From assembly GCA_031291445.1 (NCBI GenBank), contig JARLJA010000193.1:1-60364 (forward strand): a DNA stretch of 60,364 bases, read 5' to 3'. This document shows positions 41,538-53,320 of this stretch, one piece after another. The translations under genes and the position numbers were made by a program. Under the pieces are notes generated by a model. That model saw nothing but the letters and a program-made list of their open reading frames with translations, searched no databases and was not told the origin of the DNA. Origin of the DNA: Xanthobacteraceae bacterium. Lineage in GTDB: Bacteria; Pseudomonadota; Alphaproteobacteria; Rhizobiales; Xanthobacteraceae. The first letter of the stretch is position 1. Every line of letters starts with the position of its first letter.

Positions 41538-42239
41538 ATGACGTCAGCGCCCGACGCCCCGATCGACGTGGTCGAGAACCTGCTCGCCGCCCGCTATTCC
41601 TGCCGTTCCTTTCGGCCGGATCCGGTGCCGCGGCCGACCATCGAGCGCATCCTGAAAGCCGCGCAGCGCACGGCGTCGTGGTGCAACAGCCAGCCGTGGC
41701 AGGTGGTGATTGCGAGCGGCGCAGCGGCCAGGCGCTTCAGCGAGGTGATCTACCAGGCGGCGAGCGGCGCCAGCAGCGCCGAGCAGGGGGCGCCGGACTT
41801 TCCATTCCCGCGGGAATATCGCGGCGTCTATCTCGAGCGGCGCCGCGAGAGCGGTTTCCAGCTCTACAACGCGCTCGGTATCGTCCGCGGCGACAAGGAA
41901 GGCTACCGCGTGCAGGCGCTGCAGAACTTCAAGCTGTTCGGTGCGCCGCATGTCGCGCTGATCACGAGCGATGAGGCGCTCGGCGTCTACGGCGCGGTCG
42001 ACTGCGGCGGCTATGTTTCCAACTTCATGCTGGCGGCCCAGGCGCTCGGCGTCGCCACTATTCCGCAGGCGGCGCTGGCCGGATATTCCGACGTGGTGCG
42101 CCGCCACTTCGACCTCGGCGCCGACCGCCGCGTGGTGTGCGGCATCTCGTTCGGCTTCGCCGATCCCGATCATCCGGCCAACAGCTACCGCACGACTCGT
42201 GCGGCGATTCCGGACACCGTTACCTTTTTCGAAAGCTAA
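41538..42239 (+). CDS. Nitroreductase-family protein
   Basis: A 233-residue FMN-binding fold: the N-terminal LLAARYSCRSFRPDPVPRPTIERILKAAQRTASWCNSQPW is typical of oxygen-insensitive nitroreductases and related enoate-type enzymes, and the C-terminal CGISFGFADPDHPANSYRT closes the flavin site. Likely a homodimer using NAD(P)H. The natural substrate is not evident; members near CoA-degradation genes may reduce unsaturated or quinoid intermediates. It is probably last in the catabolic operon. Confidence 0.88.
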   Translation: MTSAPDAPIDVVENLLAARYSCRSFRPDPVPRPTIERILKAAQRTASWCNSQPWQVVIASGAAARRFSEVIYQAASGASSAEQGAPDFPFPREYRGVYLERRRESGFQLYNALGIVRGDKEGYRVQALQNFKLFGAPHVALITSDEALGVYGAVDCGGYVSNFMLAAQALGVATIPQAALAGYSDVVRRHFDLGADRRVVCGISFGFADPDHPANSYRTTRAAIPDTVTFFES

Positions 42240-42340
42240 CATCCGGTTTAGTCCGGAGGTTCAAGCCGCGCTCTCGCCATGCGTGGTTAACCGCTCGTTA
42301 GGATTTCGCATTGCATGTTCCGGAAACGGGAGAAATCGCA

Positions 42341-42763
42341 ATGTGGTCTGGACGCGTCGCATTTGAGAATGATGCCTGTCCTGTCGGCGACGACCTGCTG
42401 GGACAGCTCTACCGTACCAATGAAAGCGGCCTGTCGGCGCTGGTGGAGTCGGTCGGCTCCGAGACCCGCGCGATGCTGGCGCTCTACTGCTATCGCCGCA
42501 GCCACCTCCACGCCATGGGGGTCGCGATCGCCGCCAGCTGCGAGGAGCGCGATCTGATCCAGCAGGGCGGTCGCGTCGGCGCGACGCTGTTCGCGATGTC
42601 CCGCGACGGCGCGGCGGCGCAGCGTCCGCTCACCGCTTCGGCGCAGCGCCGCGCGATCACGCTGTCGACGGTTCCGCTGAACGCGGTGCCGGCGATGGAG
42701 GACGTCGACGATCTCGACGACCTCGACGACGAGGCCGCTGCCGAGACCCAGCCGGCGGCCTGA
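42341..42763 (+). CDS. Hypothetical protein with acidic tail
   Basis: A 140-residue protein I do not recognise. It starts at ATG 42341 after GGGAG; an upstream TTG in frame is less likely. The first ~95 residues look globular (DDLLGQLYRTNESGLSALVESVGSETRAMLALYCYRRSHLHAMGVAIA in pieces), with two cysteines and a helical pattern; the last 30 are acidic, with DVDDLDDLDDEAA. No signal peptide. A strong hairpin terminator follows 20 bases after the stop, so it is probably a monocistronic gene. Composition and codon use match the neighbours. Confidence 0.7.
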   Translation: MWSGRVAFENDACPVGDDLLGQLYRTNESGLSALVESVGSETRAMLALYCYRRSHLHAMGVAIAASCEERDLIQQGGRVGATLFAMSRDGAAAQRPLTASAQRRAITLSTVPLNAVPAMEDVDDLDDLDDEAAAETQPAA

Positions 42764-42783
42764 GGTTGTTCCGTAGGGACTGA

Positions 42784-42808
42784 TCGAAAATGCGACAGGC
42801 ATTTTCGA
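42784..42808 (+). terminator. Terminator hairpin
   Basis: TCGAAAATGC-GACAG-GCATTTTCGA is a perfect 10-pair stem with a five-base loop, 20 bases after the stop of the preceding hypothetical gene. It is AT-rich compared with the region. No T run follows directly, but a TTTTT lies about 25 bases on. Confidence 0.65.
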
Positions 42809-42837
42809 ACCATATTGATCACCCATGGGTAGTTTTT

Positions 42838-42927
42838 CGTCATTGCCGGGCTTGACCCGGCAATCCACGCTTTGCTGTGTGGCGCATCTCTGAAGAGTGG
42901 ATGCGCGGGTCAAGCCCGCGCATGACG
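42838..42927. repeat. Palindromic intergenic repeat A
   Basis: A ~90-base element bounded by CGTCAT and ATGACG. Each end forms its own hairpin: TGCCGGG-CTTGA-CCCGGCA on the left and GCGCGGG-TCAAG-CCCGCGC on the right. Its layout matches elements at 50616-50741 and 60150-60251, so this is a dispersed family like those scattered in rhizobial and Rhodopseudomonas genomes. Confidence 0.7.
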
Positions 42928-42953
42928 AGCTTGCACCAAGACGCTATCGCGTC

Positions 42954-43280
42954 TCAGCCCGCATCGACATCCAGCGGCGCGAGCCCGAAACGGCGGCGGG
43001 CCATGGCGCATTCGGGGTCGCCGGGCTGGCAGGTCCGGCACACCTCGGGGCGCACCGCGTAGATCCGGCACGACGTCAGCTTTCCGACCTCGCCGTCAAG
43101 CGCGCTGCAGCGGTTGTTCTCGCAGCGCATGCCCGACTGCCGGGCGTTGACCAGCTCCGCGGGAATGAGGTCGAGCGTGGCGTCGTCTTCGATGGTGAAC
43201 CGCGGCCAGTTCTCCGAGTAGCTGCAGCACGCGCCGCAGGGCTGGCAGGGGCTGCGTGATGCCGCGTCGTCGCACGTCAT
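42954..43280 (-). CDS. YkgJ-family cysteine-cluster protein
   Basis: A 108-residue protein with eight or more cysteines: CQPCGACCSYSENWP near residue 15, MRCENNRCSAL, TSCRIYAVRPEVCRTCQPGDPEC. This is the zinc/iron-chelating YkgJ/UPF0153 pattern of Fe-S-like cysteine clusters; function is unknown. It begins with ATG overlapping the stop of the WYL regulator gene (ATGA), so the two are coupled. Confidence 0.85.
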   Translation of the reverse strand: MTCDDAASRSPCQPCGACCSYSENWPRFTIEDDATLDLIPAELVNARQSGMRCENNRCSALDGEVGKLTSCRIYAVRPEVCRTCQPGDPECAMARRRFGLAPLDVDAG

Positions 43281-44023
43281 CGCGTTGTCGCCGCCCGAAG
43301 CGGCCGTCGCGGCGCCGGCTTCACGCCGCTGCGGTCGGCGCGCTCGCTCTCCATATGGCGTTTCCAGCGCAGCCTCAGGTCGCCGGGACGCGCGTCGTAG
43401 CGCGCGTCGAGAAACTCGGCGGCGACGATGCGGTCGGTCCTGAAATGCCGGAAGTCCTTGCGCAACTCGCACCAGGCCGCCAGCAGGCGCACGGTTTCGG
43501 CATAGCCGATGATCACCGGCCAGACGGTGCGCTCGCTGTCCATCGCGTCCTGCGTTCGATAGCGAATCCGGATCTTGCGCCCGCTGCGAATCCAGGCCCG
43601 GGTCCGGGCGATATCCAGGCCGTCGGGGGCCGTGACGTGACCGCCCGGCGCGCCGATGGTGGGCTCGGCGACGAAGGGGCGCAGCCGCTCCGGCACGGCG
43701 GCGGCGATCTTGGCGATGAGATCGCGGGCCGCGCCGGCCAACACCGCGTCGCCCCGCTCGGCGACCCATTGCGCGCCCAGCACCGCCGCTTCGATCTCGT
43801 CGGGCGTGAGCATCAGCGGCGGCATGTCGAAGTCGCGACCGAGCACATAGCCCAGCCCGGCCTCGCCGCGGATCGGCACCCTTTGCCCGATCAGGTCGGC
43901 GACGTCGCGATACACCGACCGTTTCGACACTTCCAGCTCGTCGGCCATCATGCTCGCGGTGACCGGTCGGGTGGAGCGCCGCAGGATCTGGATGATCTGA
44001 AACAGGCGGTCGGCTCGGCGCAT
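43277..44023 (-). CDS. WYL-domain transcriptional regulator (YafY type)
   Basis: A 248-residue regulator: N-terminal helix-turn-helix (RLFQIIQILRRSTRPVTASMMADELEVSKRSVYRDVADL in pieces) and a WYL ligand domain (GRKIRIRYRTQDAMDSERTVWPVIIGYAETVRLLAAWCELRKDFRHFRTDRI in pieces). The C-terminal ~25 residues are basic. YafY-type regulators usually repress the divergent gene; here a VOC protein gene lies divergently, with a perfect 10-bp palindrome in the 116-base gap. The stop overlaps the YkgJ-like start. Confidence 0.9.
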   Translation of the reverse strand: MRRADRLFQIIQILRRSTRPVTASMMADELEVSKRSVYRDVADLIGQRVPIRGEAGLGYVLGRDFDMPPLMLTPDEIEAAVLGAQWVAERGDAVLAGAARDLIAKIAAAVPERLRPFVAEPTIGAPGGHVTAPDGLDIARTRAWIRSGRKIRIRYRTQDAMDSERTVWPVIIGYAETVRLLAAWCELRKDFRHFRTDRIVAAEFLDARYDARPGDLRLRWKRHMESERADRSGVKPAPRRPLRAATTR

Positions 44024-44032
44024 CGTGGGCTC

Positions 44033-44058
44033 CCTGCTGACACTATGCTGTCAGCAGG
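44033..44058. promoter_or_regulatory. Candidate operator of the WYL regulator
   Basis: CCTGCTGACA-CTATGC-TGTCAGCAGG is a perfect 10-bp inverted repeat with a six-base spacer, starting 10 bases before the regulator's ATG and 82 bases before the VOC gene. Its place between a YafY-type regulator and the gene it usually controls makes it a strong operator candidate. Confidence 0.75.
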
Positions 44059-44139
44059 CCCTGCTTACAAGCCGGGCAAGCGCGCATCGGCGGCGCGCGG
44101 CCAGCCACACTGAAGTTCCACATCCGGAAGGAGCATGCC

Positions 44140-44547
44140 ATGGATTACGTCTCGACGCGGATCATCACCGACGACATCAAGCGTCTGGCTCGGTTTTACG
44201 GAGAGGTCACGGGGCTGGCGCCGACCTGGTACACCGACGATTTCGCGGAACTGGCGTCGCCGTCCTGTACACTGGCGATCGGCAGCAAGCGCACCATGGA
44301 CCTGTTTGGGGCCGGCGCCGCGCGTCCCGCCGACAACCATAGCGCCATCATCGAGTTCCGGGTCGCGGACGTCGACAAGGAATACGAGAAGATCAAGTCG
44401 GTGGCCGGCGACGTGGTTCAACTGCCGACCACCATGCCGTGGGGAAACCGTTCGCTGCTGTTCCGCGACCCCGACGGCAACCTGATCAACTTCTTCACGC
44501 CGGTCAGCGCGGAGGCGATCAGGAAGTTCGAACACTCAACGACTTGA
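44140..44547 (+). CDS. VOC (glyoxalase/bleomycin-resistance) family protein
   Basis: A 135-residue vicinal-oxygen-chelate fold protein with two beta-alpha-beta-beta-beta modules: MDYVSTRIITDDIKRLARFYGEVTG at the start and PWGNRSLLFRDPDGNLINFFTPV near the end, the latter the usual metal-site strand. Function is not fixed within the family. It is divergent from the WYL regulator, a combination found in many proteobacteria. It converges with the next gene (9-base gap). Confidence 0.88.
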   Translation: MDYVSTRIITDDIKRLARFYGEVTGLAPTWYTDDFAELASPSCTLAIGSKRTMDLFGAGAARPADNHSAIIEFRVADVDKEYEKIKSVAGDVVQLPTTMPWGNRSLLFRDPDGNLINFFTPVSAEAIRKFEHSTT

Positions 44548-44556
44548 GGCGCTGCG

Positions 44557-45231
44557 TCAGCCCGAGGGCGCGGTCGCGGGGCCATCGGCCGCGGCCGCCT
44601 GGCCCTTCAGCGCCGCCACCTCCGCTTCCAGCGCGCCGATCCTCTGGTCGCGTGCCGCCAGCACTGCGGCGACGTCGGCGGCTTCGAAACGCTGCGGAAT
44701 GTGCTGCCGGCAGTTGACGTCCCAGGCGGTGATGGTGAACAGGATGACCTGCTCGGGGCGCGCCTTGTAGTCGTCGGGCATCAGACGGCGCAGCAGGTCC
44801 GGGTCATCCTCGATCACCCGCGCCTCGCCCCAGATCTTGACCCGGCGCTGATGCATGTAGTCGATCAGGAACAGATGCGCCTTCGGATTGTCGGCGAGGT
44901 TGCCCGAGGAGATGAACTGCCGGTTGCCGCTGAAGTCGGCGAACGCCAGCGTCTTGCGGTCGAGGATGTGGATGAAGCCCGGCGGTCCGCCGCGGTGCTG
45001 GATATAGGGCTGGCCCGCGGCATTGGCGGTGGCGAAGAACACGCTGGTTTGGGCCGCGATGAAGGCGGCGAGATCGTCGGAGATCTCGGTGTCCCAGCCG
45101 CCGTTCTCCTCGGCGTGGGCATAGGCCCGCCGCGAGCCCTTGCGGGCCTGGATCGCCTTCACCGTGGGCGTGAAGGCCACGTCGCTGGAAAACCGCAGGT
45201 TGGTGGCGGCGCTGGTGCGTTCCTCGATCAT
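44557..45231 (-). CDS. Pyridoxamine 5'-phosphate oxidase-fold protein
   Basis: A 224-residue flavin-binding split-barrel protein (SVFFATANAAGQPYIQHRGGPPGFIHILDRKTLAFADFSGNRQFISSGNLADNPKAHLFLIDY in pieces). Such proteins bind FMN or F420 and include pyridoxamine phosphate oxidase relatives of unknown substrate. The C-terminal ~40 residues form a coiled-coil-like DVAAVLAARDQRIGALEAEVAALKGQ. ATG 45231 follows GAGGAGG. A much longer open frame upstream on this strand is not protein-like. It is divergent from a LysR gene, which probably regulates it. Confidence 0.86.
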   Translation of the reverse strand: MIEERTSAATNLRFSSDVAFTPTVKAIQARKGSRRAYAHAEENGGWDTEISDDLAAFIAAQTSVFFATANAAGQPYIQHRGGPPGFIHILDRKTLAFADFSGNRQFISSGNLADNPKAHLFLIDYMHQRRVKIWGEARVIEDDPDLLRRLMPDDYKARPEQVILFTITAWDVNCRQHIPQRFEAADVAAVLAARDQRIGALEAEVAALKGQAAAADGPATAPSG

Positions 45232-45360
45232 GGCAACCTCCTCGCGGAGCTTTGTGAGCCGCGTCCCGGACTGTCCCGGTGCGCCCAAGGTGATACCTGA
45301 TCGAAATCGGCGCAATGATCGATCTTGACACTTTATTGTTGCCGATATTGAAATAATGCC

Positions 45361-46296
45361 ATGGATCGCCTTGATGCCATGGAGACATTCGTCGCGGTCG
45401 CGGACCTCAAGGGGTTCGCGCCGGCGGCGCGCAGGCTGAACATCTCGGCGTCGGCGGTGACCCGGCTGGTGGCGGCGCTCGAAGAGCGGGTCGGCGCGCG
45501 GCTGTTGCAGCGGACCACGCGCTCGGTGGCGCTGACCGACGTCGGTGAACGCTACCTGGCGCAGGCGCGCCGGATTCTCGCCGAGGTCGAGGACGCCGAG
45601 GCCACCGCCCGCGCCGACCGCGCCCGGCCCTCGGGGCACCTGATCGTGTCGGCGCCGCTGATGTTCGGGCGCCTGCACGTCAATCCGCTGATGTCGGAAT
45701 ATCTGCGGCGCTATCCCGAGGTCACCGGCGAATTGCAGCTCTCCGACCGCACCATCAACCTGGTGGACGAGGGCGTCGACCTCGCGGTTCGGATCGGCCA
45801 CCTGCCGGACTCCAGCGTGGTGGCGCGCAATGTCGGCGACATGTACCGCGTGACGGTCGCCGCGCCGGACTATCTGGCGCGCCGCGGCACTCCGGTCACG
45901 CCGGAGGACCTCGCGGCCCACGACATCATCCATTGCTCGTCGGTACTGTCCTCGAACGAATGGCGCTTTGAGCGCGACGGCCAGCCGCTGCGCGTCGCGA
46001 TTGCCTCGCGCTACATCACCAACAGCGCCGAGGCGGGGGTGTGGCACGCCGAACAGGGCGGCGGGGTGACGCTGGTGTTGGCCTATCAAGCGGCGGCGGC
46101 GATCGCCGCCGGGCGGCTCAAGGTGGTGCTCGCCGACTTCGAACTGCCGCCGCGGCCGATCCACATCGTCTATCCGACCTCGCGGCTGTTGTCGTCCAAG
46201 GTGCGCGCCTTTGTCGACCTCGCGGTCGAGACCTGCCGCTGGCAGTTCACGGCCAATCGCGAAGGCGGGGTCAATCCTTCTTCGCCAGCACCTTGA
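45361..46296 (+). CDS. LysR-family regulator
   Basis: A 311-residue LysR-type regulator: N-terminal MDRLDAMETFVAVADLKGFAPAARRLNISASAVTRLVAALEE in pieces, then the periplasmic-binding-like effector domain (GVDLAVRIGHLPDSSVVARNVG, HAEQGGGVTLVLAYQ). It lies divergent from the flavin-fold gene with 129 bases between, where its binding site (T-N11-A type) is expected. The stop overlaps the convergent thioesterase by 26 bases. Confidence 0.9.
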   Translation: MDRLDAMETFVAVADLKGFAPAARRLNISASAVTRLVAALEERVGARLLQRTTRSVALTDVGERYLAQARRILAEVEDAEATARADRARPSGHLIVSAPLMFGRLHVNPLMSEYLRRYPEVTGELQLSDRTINLVDEGVDLAVRIGHLPDSSVVARNVGDMYRVTVAAPDYLARRGTPVTPEDLAAHDIIHCSSVLSSNEWRFERDGQPLRVAIASRYITNSAEAGVWHAEQGGGVTLVLAYQAAAAIAAGRLKVVLADFELPPRPIHIVYPTSRLLSSKVRAFVDLAVETCRWQFTANREGGVNPSSPAP

Positions 46297-46702
46297 AGGT
46301 GGCGTTGCCGCGTGCGCAAGGCGCGCCGTCGGCATGGACCAGGCACTGGGCGAACGCGATCGAGCGGCCCGATTTGACGAAATTGGTCTCGACCTCGAGC
46401 CACTGGCCGACGCCGGCCGAGGCGAGATAGTCGATCGACAGGCTGATGGTCAGGAGCGAGGGCTTGTCGGGCAGGTGCAGCGCGACGCTCAGCCCCATGG
46501 CGTTGTCGGCCAGGGTCGCGATCAGGCCACCATGGATCAGGCCGCGCGCGTTGGTGTGGGGCTCGGCGAGCCGCAGCCCGAGGATCAGGGCCGCGGCGGT
46601 GCGCCGGGCGTAGAGCGGTTCCCAGGGATCGGTCATCGGGCTGCGGCGATCGTGCCGCTCGAAGCCCTCGGGCACCGCAACGGCGGCCTCGGAACTGGAC
46701 AT
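46271..46702 (-). CDS. PaaI-type hotdog thioesterase
   Basis: A 143-residue hotdog-fold protein: LAEPHTNARGLIHGGLIATLADNAMGLSVAL is the helix and active-site region, followed by LTISLSIDYLASAGVGQWLEVE. It hydrolyses acyl- or aryl-CoA esters, helping clear CoA in aromatic degradation. It is divergent from a TetR gene with a clear TAGACC-type palindrome in between, so it is probably repressed by that regulator. Confidence 0.87.
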   Translation of the reverse strand: MSSSEAAVAVPEGFERHDRRSPMTDPWEPLYARRTAAALILGLRLAEPHTNARGLIHGGLIATLADNAMGLSVALHLPDKPSLLTISLSIDYLASAGVGQWLEVETNFVKSGRSIAFAQCLVHADGAPCARGNATFKVLAKKD

Positions 46703-46729
46703 CGGGCTTTCCTCGCGCTCGATTTTAAT

Positions 46730-46741
46730 TAGACCAGTCTA
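46730..46741. promoter_or_regulatory. Candidate TetR operator
   Basis: TAGACCAGTCTA (TAGAC-CA-GTCTA) followed by TATAA is an inverted repeat in the 86-base divergent gap. A TAGACC-GTCTA motif is known in front of LmrA/YxaF-type TetR genes. It overlaps a plausible -10 region, which would fit repression. Confidence 0.7.
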
Positions 46742-46788
46742 TATAATACCAACGCCTTCGAATCAACCAGGGAGGGTCGAGGCCCGTC

Positions 46789-47364
46789 ATGGGAGCCCCG
46801 CCCAAACATCGCACCGCCATCATCGAGGCCGCTGCGCGCCTGTTCCGCCGCCACGGCTATGCCGCGACCGGGATCCACGAGATCGCCAGTCTCGCCGGCG
46901 CGCCAAAGGGCTCGCTCTATCACTATTTTCCGCACGGCAAGGACGAGATCGGCGCGGCGGCGGTGCGCTACGCCGGCGCCAAGGTCGCCGACACCCTGCG
47001 CGGCCTCGCCGACGACACCCCGTCGGCGGCCGATCTGGTCCGCCGCTACGGCGGCCTCCTGAAGGGCTGGATGGCGCAGTCGAACTTCCGCGACGGCTGC
47101 CCGATCACGACGACGCTGCTGGAGACCGCGCCGCAGCTCGAGGGTCCGACCGCGGCCGGGCGCGAGGCGTTCGCCGCCTGGCGCGGCATCATCGCCGCGG
47201 CGCTGGTGCGCGACGGCCATGCGGCCGCCGAGGCGCGGCGGCTGTCGACGCTGGTGATCGCCGCGCTCGAGGGCGCGCTGATCCTGGCGCGGGTCGACGG
47301 CGACGGACGCGCCATCGCCGACGTCACCGCGGCGCTGGTGAACATGTTGCGGAGCGAGGCGTAG
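46789..47364 (+). CDS. TetR-family regulator (LmrA/YxaF-like)
   Basis: A 191-residue regulator with the DNA-binding helices RTAIIEAAARLFRRHGYAATGIHEIASLAGAPKGSLYHYFPHGKDEI (in pieces) at residues 8-55 and the YxaF-type C-terminal domain (GCPITTTLLETAPQ). The family often controls small oxidoreductases and exporters in response to aromatic compounds. It is divergent from the PaaI thioesterase with a palindrome in between, and it converges with oxyR (7-base gap). Confidence 0.9.
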   Translation: MGAPPKHRTAIIEAAARLFRRHGYAATGIHEIASLAGAPKGSLYHYFPHGKDEIGAAAVRYAGAKVADTLRGLADDTPSAADLVRRYGGLLKGWMAQSNFRDGCPITTTLLETAPQLEGPTAAGREAFAAWRGIIAAALVRDGHAAAEARRLSTLVIAALEGALILARVDGDGRAIADVTAALVNMLRSEA

Positions 47365-47371
47365 GGTTCGC

Positions 47372-48286
47372 CTACGCCGCGGCGTGCTGCTCGCGCAACG
47401 CCTCGGCCGAGTGACGGACGACCTCGGAGATCTGCAGCAGCTGCCGGGCCAGCGGACTGGTCTTGCGCCAGATCATGCCGATGGTCCGCGACGGCCTGGG
47501 GCTCTTGAAGCGCGCCACCGATACCGGCGCCGAGCGGGTCTCCACCGCCACCGCGATTTCCGGGATCAAAGTGACGCCGATGCCGGCGCTGACCATCTGC
47601 ACTAGCGTCGACAGCGAGCTCGCGTCCAATAGCTCCCGCGCCATCGCCGAGTGCATGTTGCAGAACGACAGCGCCTGATCGCGAAAGCAGTGGCCTTCCT
47701 CGAGCAGCAGCAGCCGCATCTCGCGCAGCGTCTTGCGGTTGGGTACTGGCTTGCCCTCGTCCTCGCTCGGCCGCACCAGCACGAAATCCTCGGCGAACAG
47801 CGCCACCTCGGTCAGCGACGGCTCGGACAGCGGCAACGCGACGATGGCGGTGTCGAGCCGGCCTTCCATCAGTTCCTCGATCAGCCTCGGCGTCACCGTC
47901 TCGCGGACGTGAACGTCGAGGCCGGCATTCATCTGCGTGAGCTTGCCGATCAGGGTCGGCAGCAGATAGGGCGCCACCGTCGGGATCACGCCGATGCGCA
48001 GCCGTCCCACCAGCCGGTCCCGCGCGGCGCCTGCCAGGTCTTCCAGTTCGTCGACCGAACGCAGGATGTCGCGCACCCGCCGCGCGAATTCTTCCCCGAA
48101 ACTGGTGAGCAGAACCTGGCGGGCGCCGCGCTCGAACAGCGCGGCACCGAGATCCTCCTCCAGGTCCTTGATCTGCATCGACAAGGCGGGCTGGGAGATG
48201 GCGCAGGCGTCCGCCGCGCGGCCGAAATGGCCGAGCCGGGCCAGCGCCTCGAAATAGCGAAACTGCTTCAGTGTCAGGTTTGTCAT
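47372..48286 (-). CDS. oxyR: Hydrogen-peroxide sensor OxyR
   Basis: A 304-residue LysR-type regulator. The redox pair is present: EEGHCFRDQALSFCNMH, matching the two reactive cysteines of OxyR spaced nine residues apart. The N-terminal MTNLTLKQFRYFEALARLGHFGRAADACAISQPALS region is the DNA-binding domain. OxyR senses peroxide by forming an internal disulfide and activates genes such as katG, which lies divergently here (98-base gap). It is intact, unlike katG. Confidence 0.95.
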   Translation of the reverse strand: MTNLTLKQFRYFEALARLGHFGRAADACAISQPALSMQIKDLEEDLGAALFERGARQVLLTSFGEEFARRVRDILRSVDELEDLAGAARDRLVGRLRIGVIPTVAPYLLPTLIGKLTQMNAGLDVHVRETVTPRLIEELMEGRLDTAIVALPLSEPSLTEVALFAEDFVLVRPSEDEGKPVPNRKTLREMRLLLLEEGHCFRDQALSFCNMHSAMARELLDASSLSTLVQMVSAGIGVTLIPEIAVAVETRSAPVSVARFKSPRPSRTIGMIWRKTSPLARQLLQISEVVRHSAEALREQHAAA

Positions 48287-48294
48287 AATCCTAG

Positions 48295-50571
<2,277 letters not shown>

Positions 50572-50615
50572 TCGCGGCGGGACGGGCTTCGCGGCTTCGT
50601 TCGACTGAATTGATG

Positions 50616-50741
50616 CGTCATGCCCGGCCTTGTGCCGGGCATCCACGTCTTTACGGCATCTCGGCAAGGAAGACGTGGATGGCCGGGAGACCTTAGTCCT
50701 AGCGATCCGTCGAAGACGGATCGCGCTGCCCGGCCATGACG
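50616..50741. repeat. Palindromic intergenic repeat B
   Basis: A 126-base element bounded by CGTCATGCCCGG and CCGGCCATGACG. Inside are CCACGTCTT pairing with AAGACGTGG and a perfect GCGATCCGTC-GAA-GACGGATCGC hairpin. It fills most of the gap between the convergent katG and pobA genes and is related in layout to elements A and C. Confidence 0.72.
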
Positions 50742-50766
50742 GAGGAAAATTGGATCAGGCCGCCGA

Positions 50767-52279
<1,513 letters not shown>

Positions 52280-53305
52280 ATGGCGATGAAGCGGACGGTG
52301 CTGGCGCTGTTGATGGCGGCGGGTGCGGCGGGACTGTCGCCCGCATGGGCCCAGGACAAGACCATCAACCTGAAGATATCGCTCTGGGTTCCGCCGGCAC
52401 ATCCGCTGGTGCCGGCAACCCAGGCCTGGGCCGCGGATCTCGAGAAGGCCTCCGGTGGCACCATCAGGTCGACCGTGTTTCCCTCGGAACAGCTCGGCAA
52501 GGCGTTCGACCACTACGACATGGCCCGCGACGGCATCGCCGACGTCACCTACGTCAATCCGGGCTACCAGCCCGGACGTTTCCCCATCGTGGCGGCGGGC
52601 CAGATCCCGTTCACCTTCGGCGACGGCAAGAAGGGCACGCTGGCGTTCGACGAGTGGTACCGCAAATACGCCCCCGTCGAGATGAAGGACACCAAGCTGT
52701 GCTTCGCCTTCATCCATGATCCCGGCTCGCTGCACGGCAAGAAGAAGGTCGTGCTGCCGACCGACCTCCGGGGACTGAAGGTGCGTCCGGCGCAGAGCAC
52801 CATCGCCGAGATGGTCAAGCTGATGGGCGGAACCAACGTCCAGGCCTCGGCGCCGGAATCCCGCGACGCCATCGAGCGCGGCGTCGCCGACGAGATCACG
52901 TTCCCCTGGGGCTCGATGTTCCTGTTCGGCATCGACAAGGTGGTGAAGTATCACATCGACGTGCCGCTCTACACCACGGTGTTCACCTACAACGTCAACC
53001 TCAACACCTACAATTCGATGTCGCCGGCGCAGAAGAAGGTGTTCGACGACCATTGCTCGCCGGAATGGGCGGCCAAGGTGTCCGACCCGTGGACCGATTT
53101 CGAGGCCAACGGGCGCACCAGGATGAAGGCGCTGCCCGATCACGAGGTCTACAAGCTGACCGACGCACAGCTCGAGGAGTGGAAGACCGCGGTCAAGGTC
53201 CTGCACGAGAGCTGGGCCGAGACGGTGCGCAATTCCGGCGGCGATCCGGCGCAGATCGACGCCGACCTCCAGGCCGCGATCAAGAAGCACGGCGCCGGAC
53301 TCTGA
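52280..53305 (+). CDS. tarP: TRAP transporter substrate-binding protein (TarP-like)
   Basis: A 341-residue periplasmic binding protein: signal peptide MKRTVLALLMAAGAAGLSPAWA, then the TRAP DctP fold with LKISLWVPPAHPLVPATQAWAADLEKAS and the family anion-binding arginine region LRGLKVRPAQS. In R. palustris the TarPQM system takes up p-coumarate and related phenylpropanoids, and the order of the following genes matches that locus. A strong GGAGGGAG precedes the ATG. A perfect hairpin in the gap after it may stabilise its transcript over that of the membrane subunits. Ligand assignment is by synteny. Confidence 0.87.
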   Translation: MAMKRTVLALLMAAGAAGLSPAWAQDKTINLKISLWVPPAHPLVPATQAWAADLEKASGGTIRSTVFPSEQLGKAFDHYDMARDGIADVTYVNPGYQPGRFPIVAAGQIPFTFGDGKKGTLAFDEWYRKYAPVEMKDTKLCFAFIHDPGSLHGKKKVVLPTDLRGLKVRPAQSTIAEMVKLMGGTNVQASAPESRDAIERGVADEITFPWGSMFLFGIDKVVKYHIDVPLYTTVFTYNVNLNTYNSMSPAQKKVFDDHCSPEWAAKVSDPWTDFEANGRTRMKALPDHEVYKLTDAQLEEWKTAVKVLHESWAETVRNSGGDPAQIDADLQAAIKKHGAGL

Positions 53306-53320
53306 CGTCTCGATTGCAGC

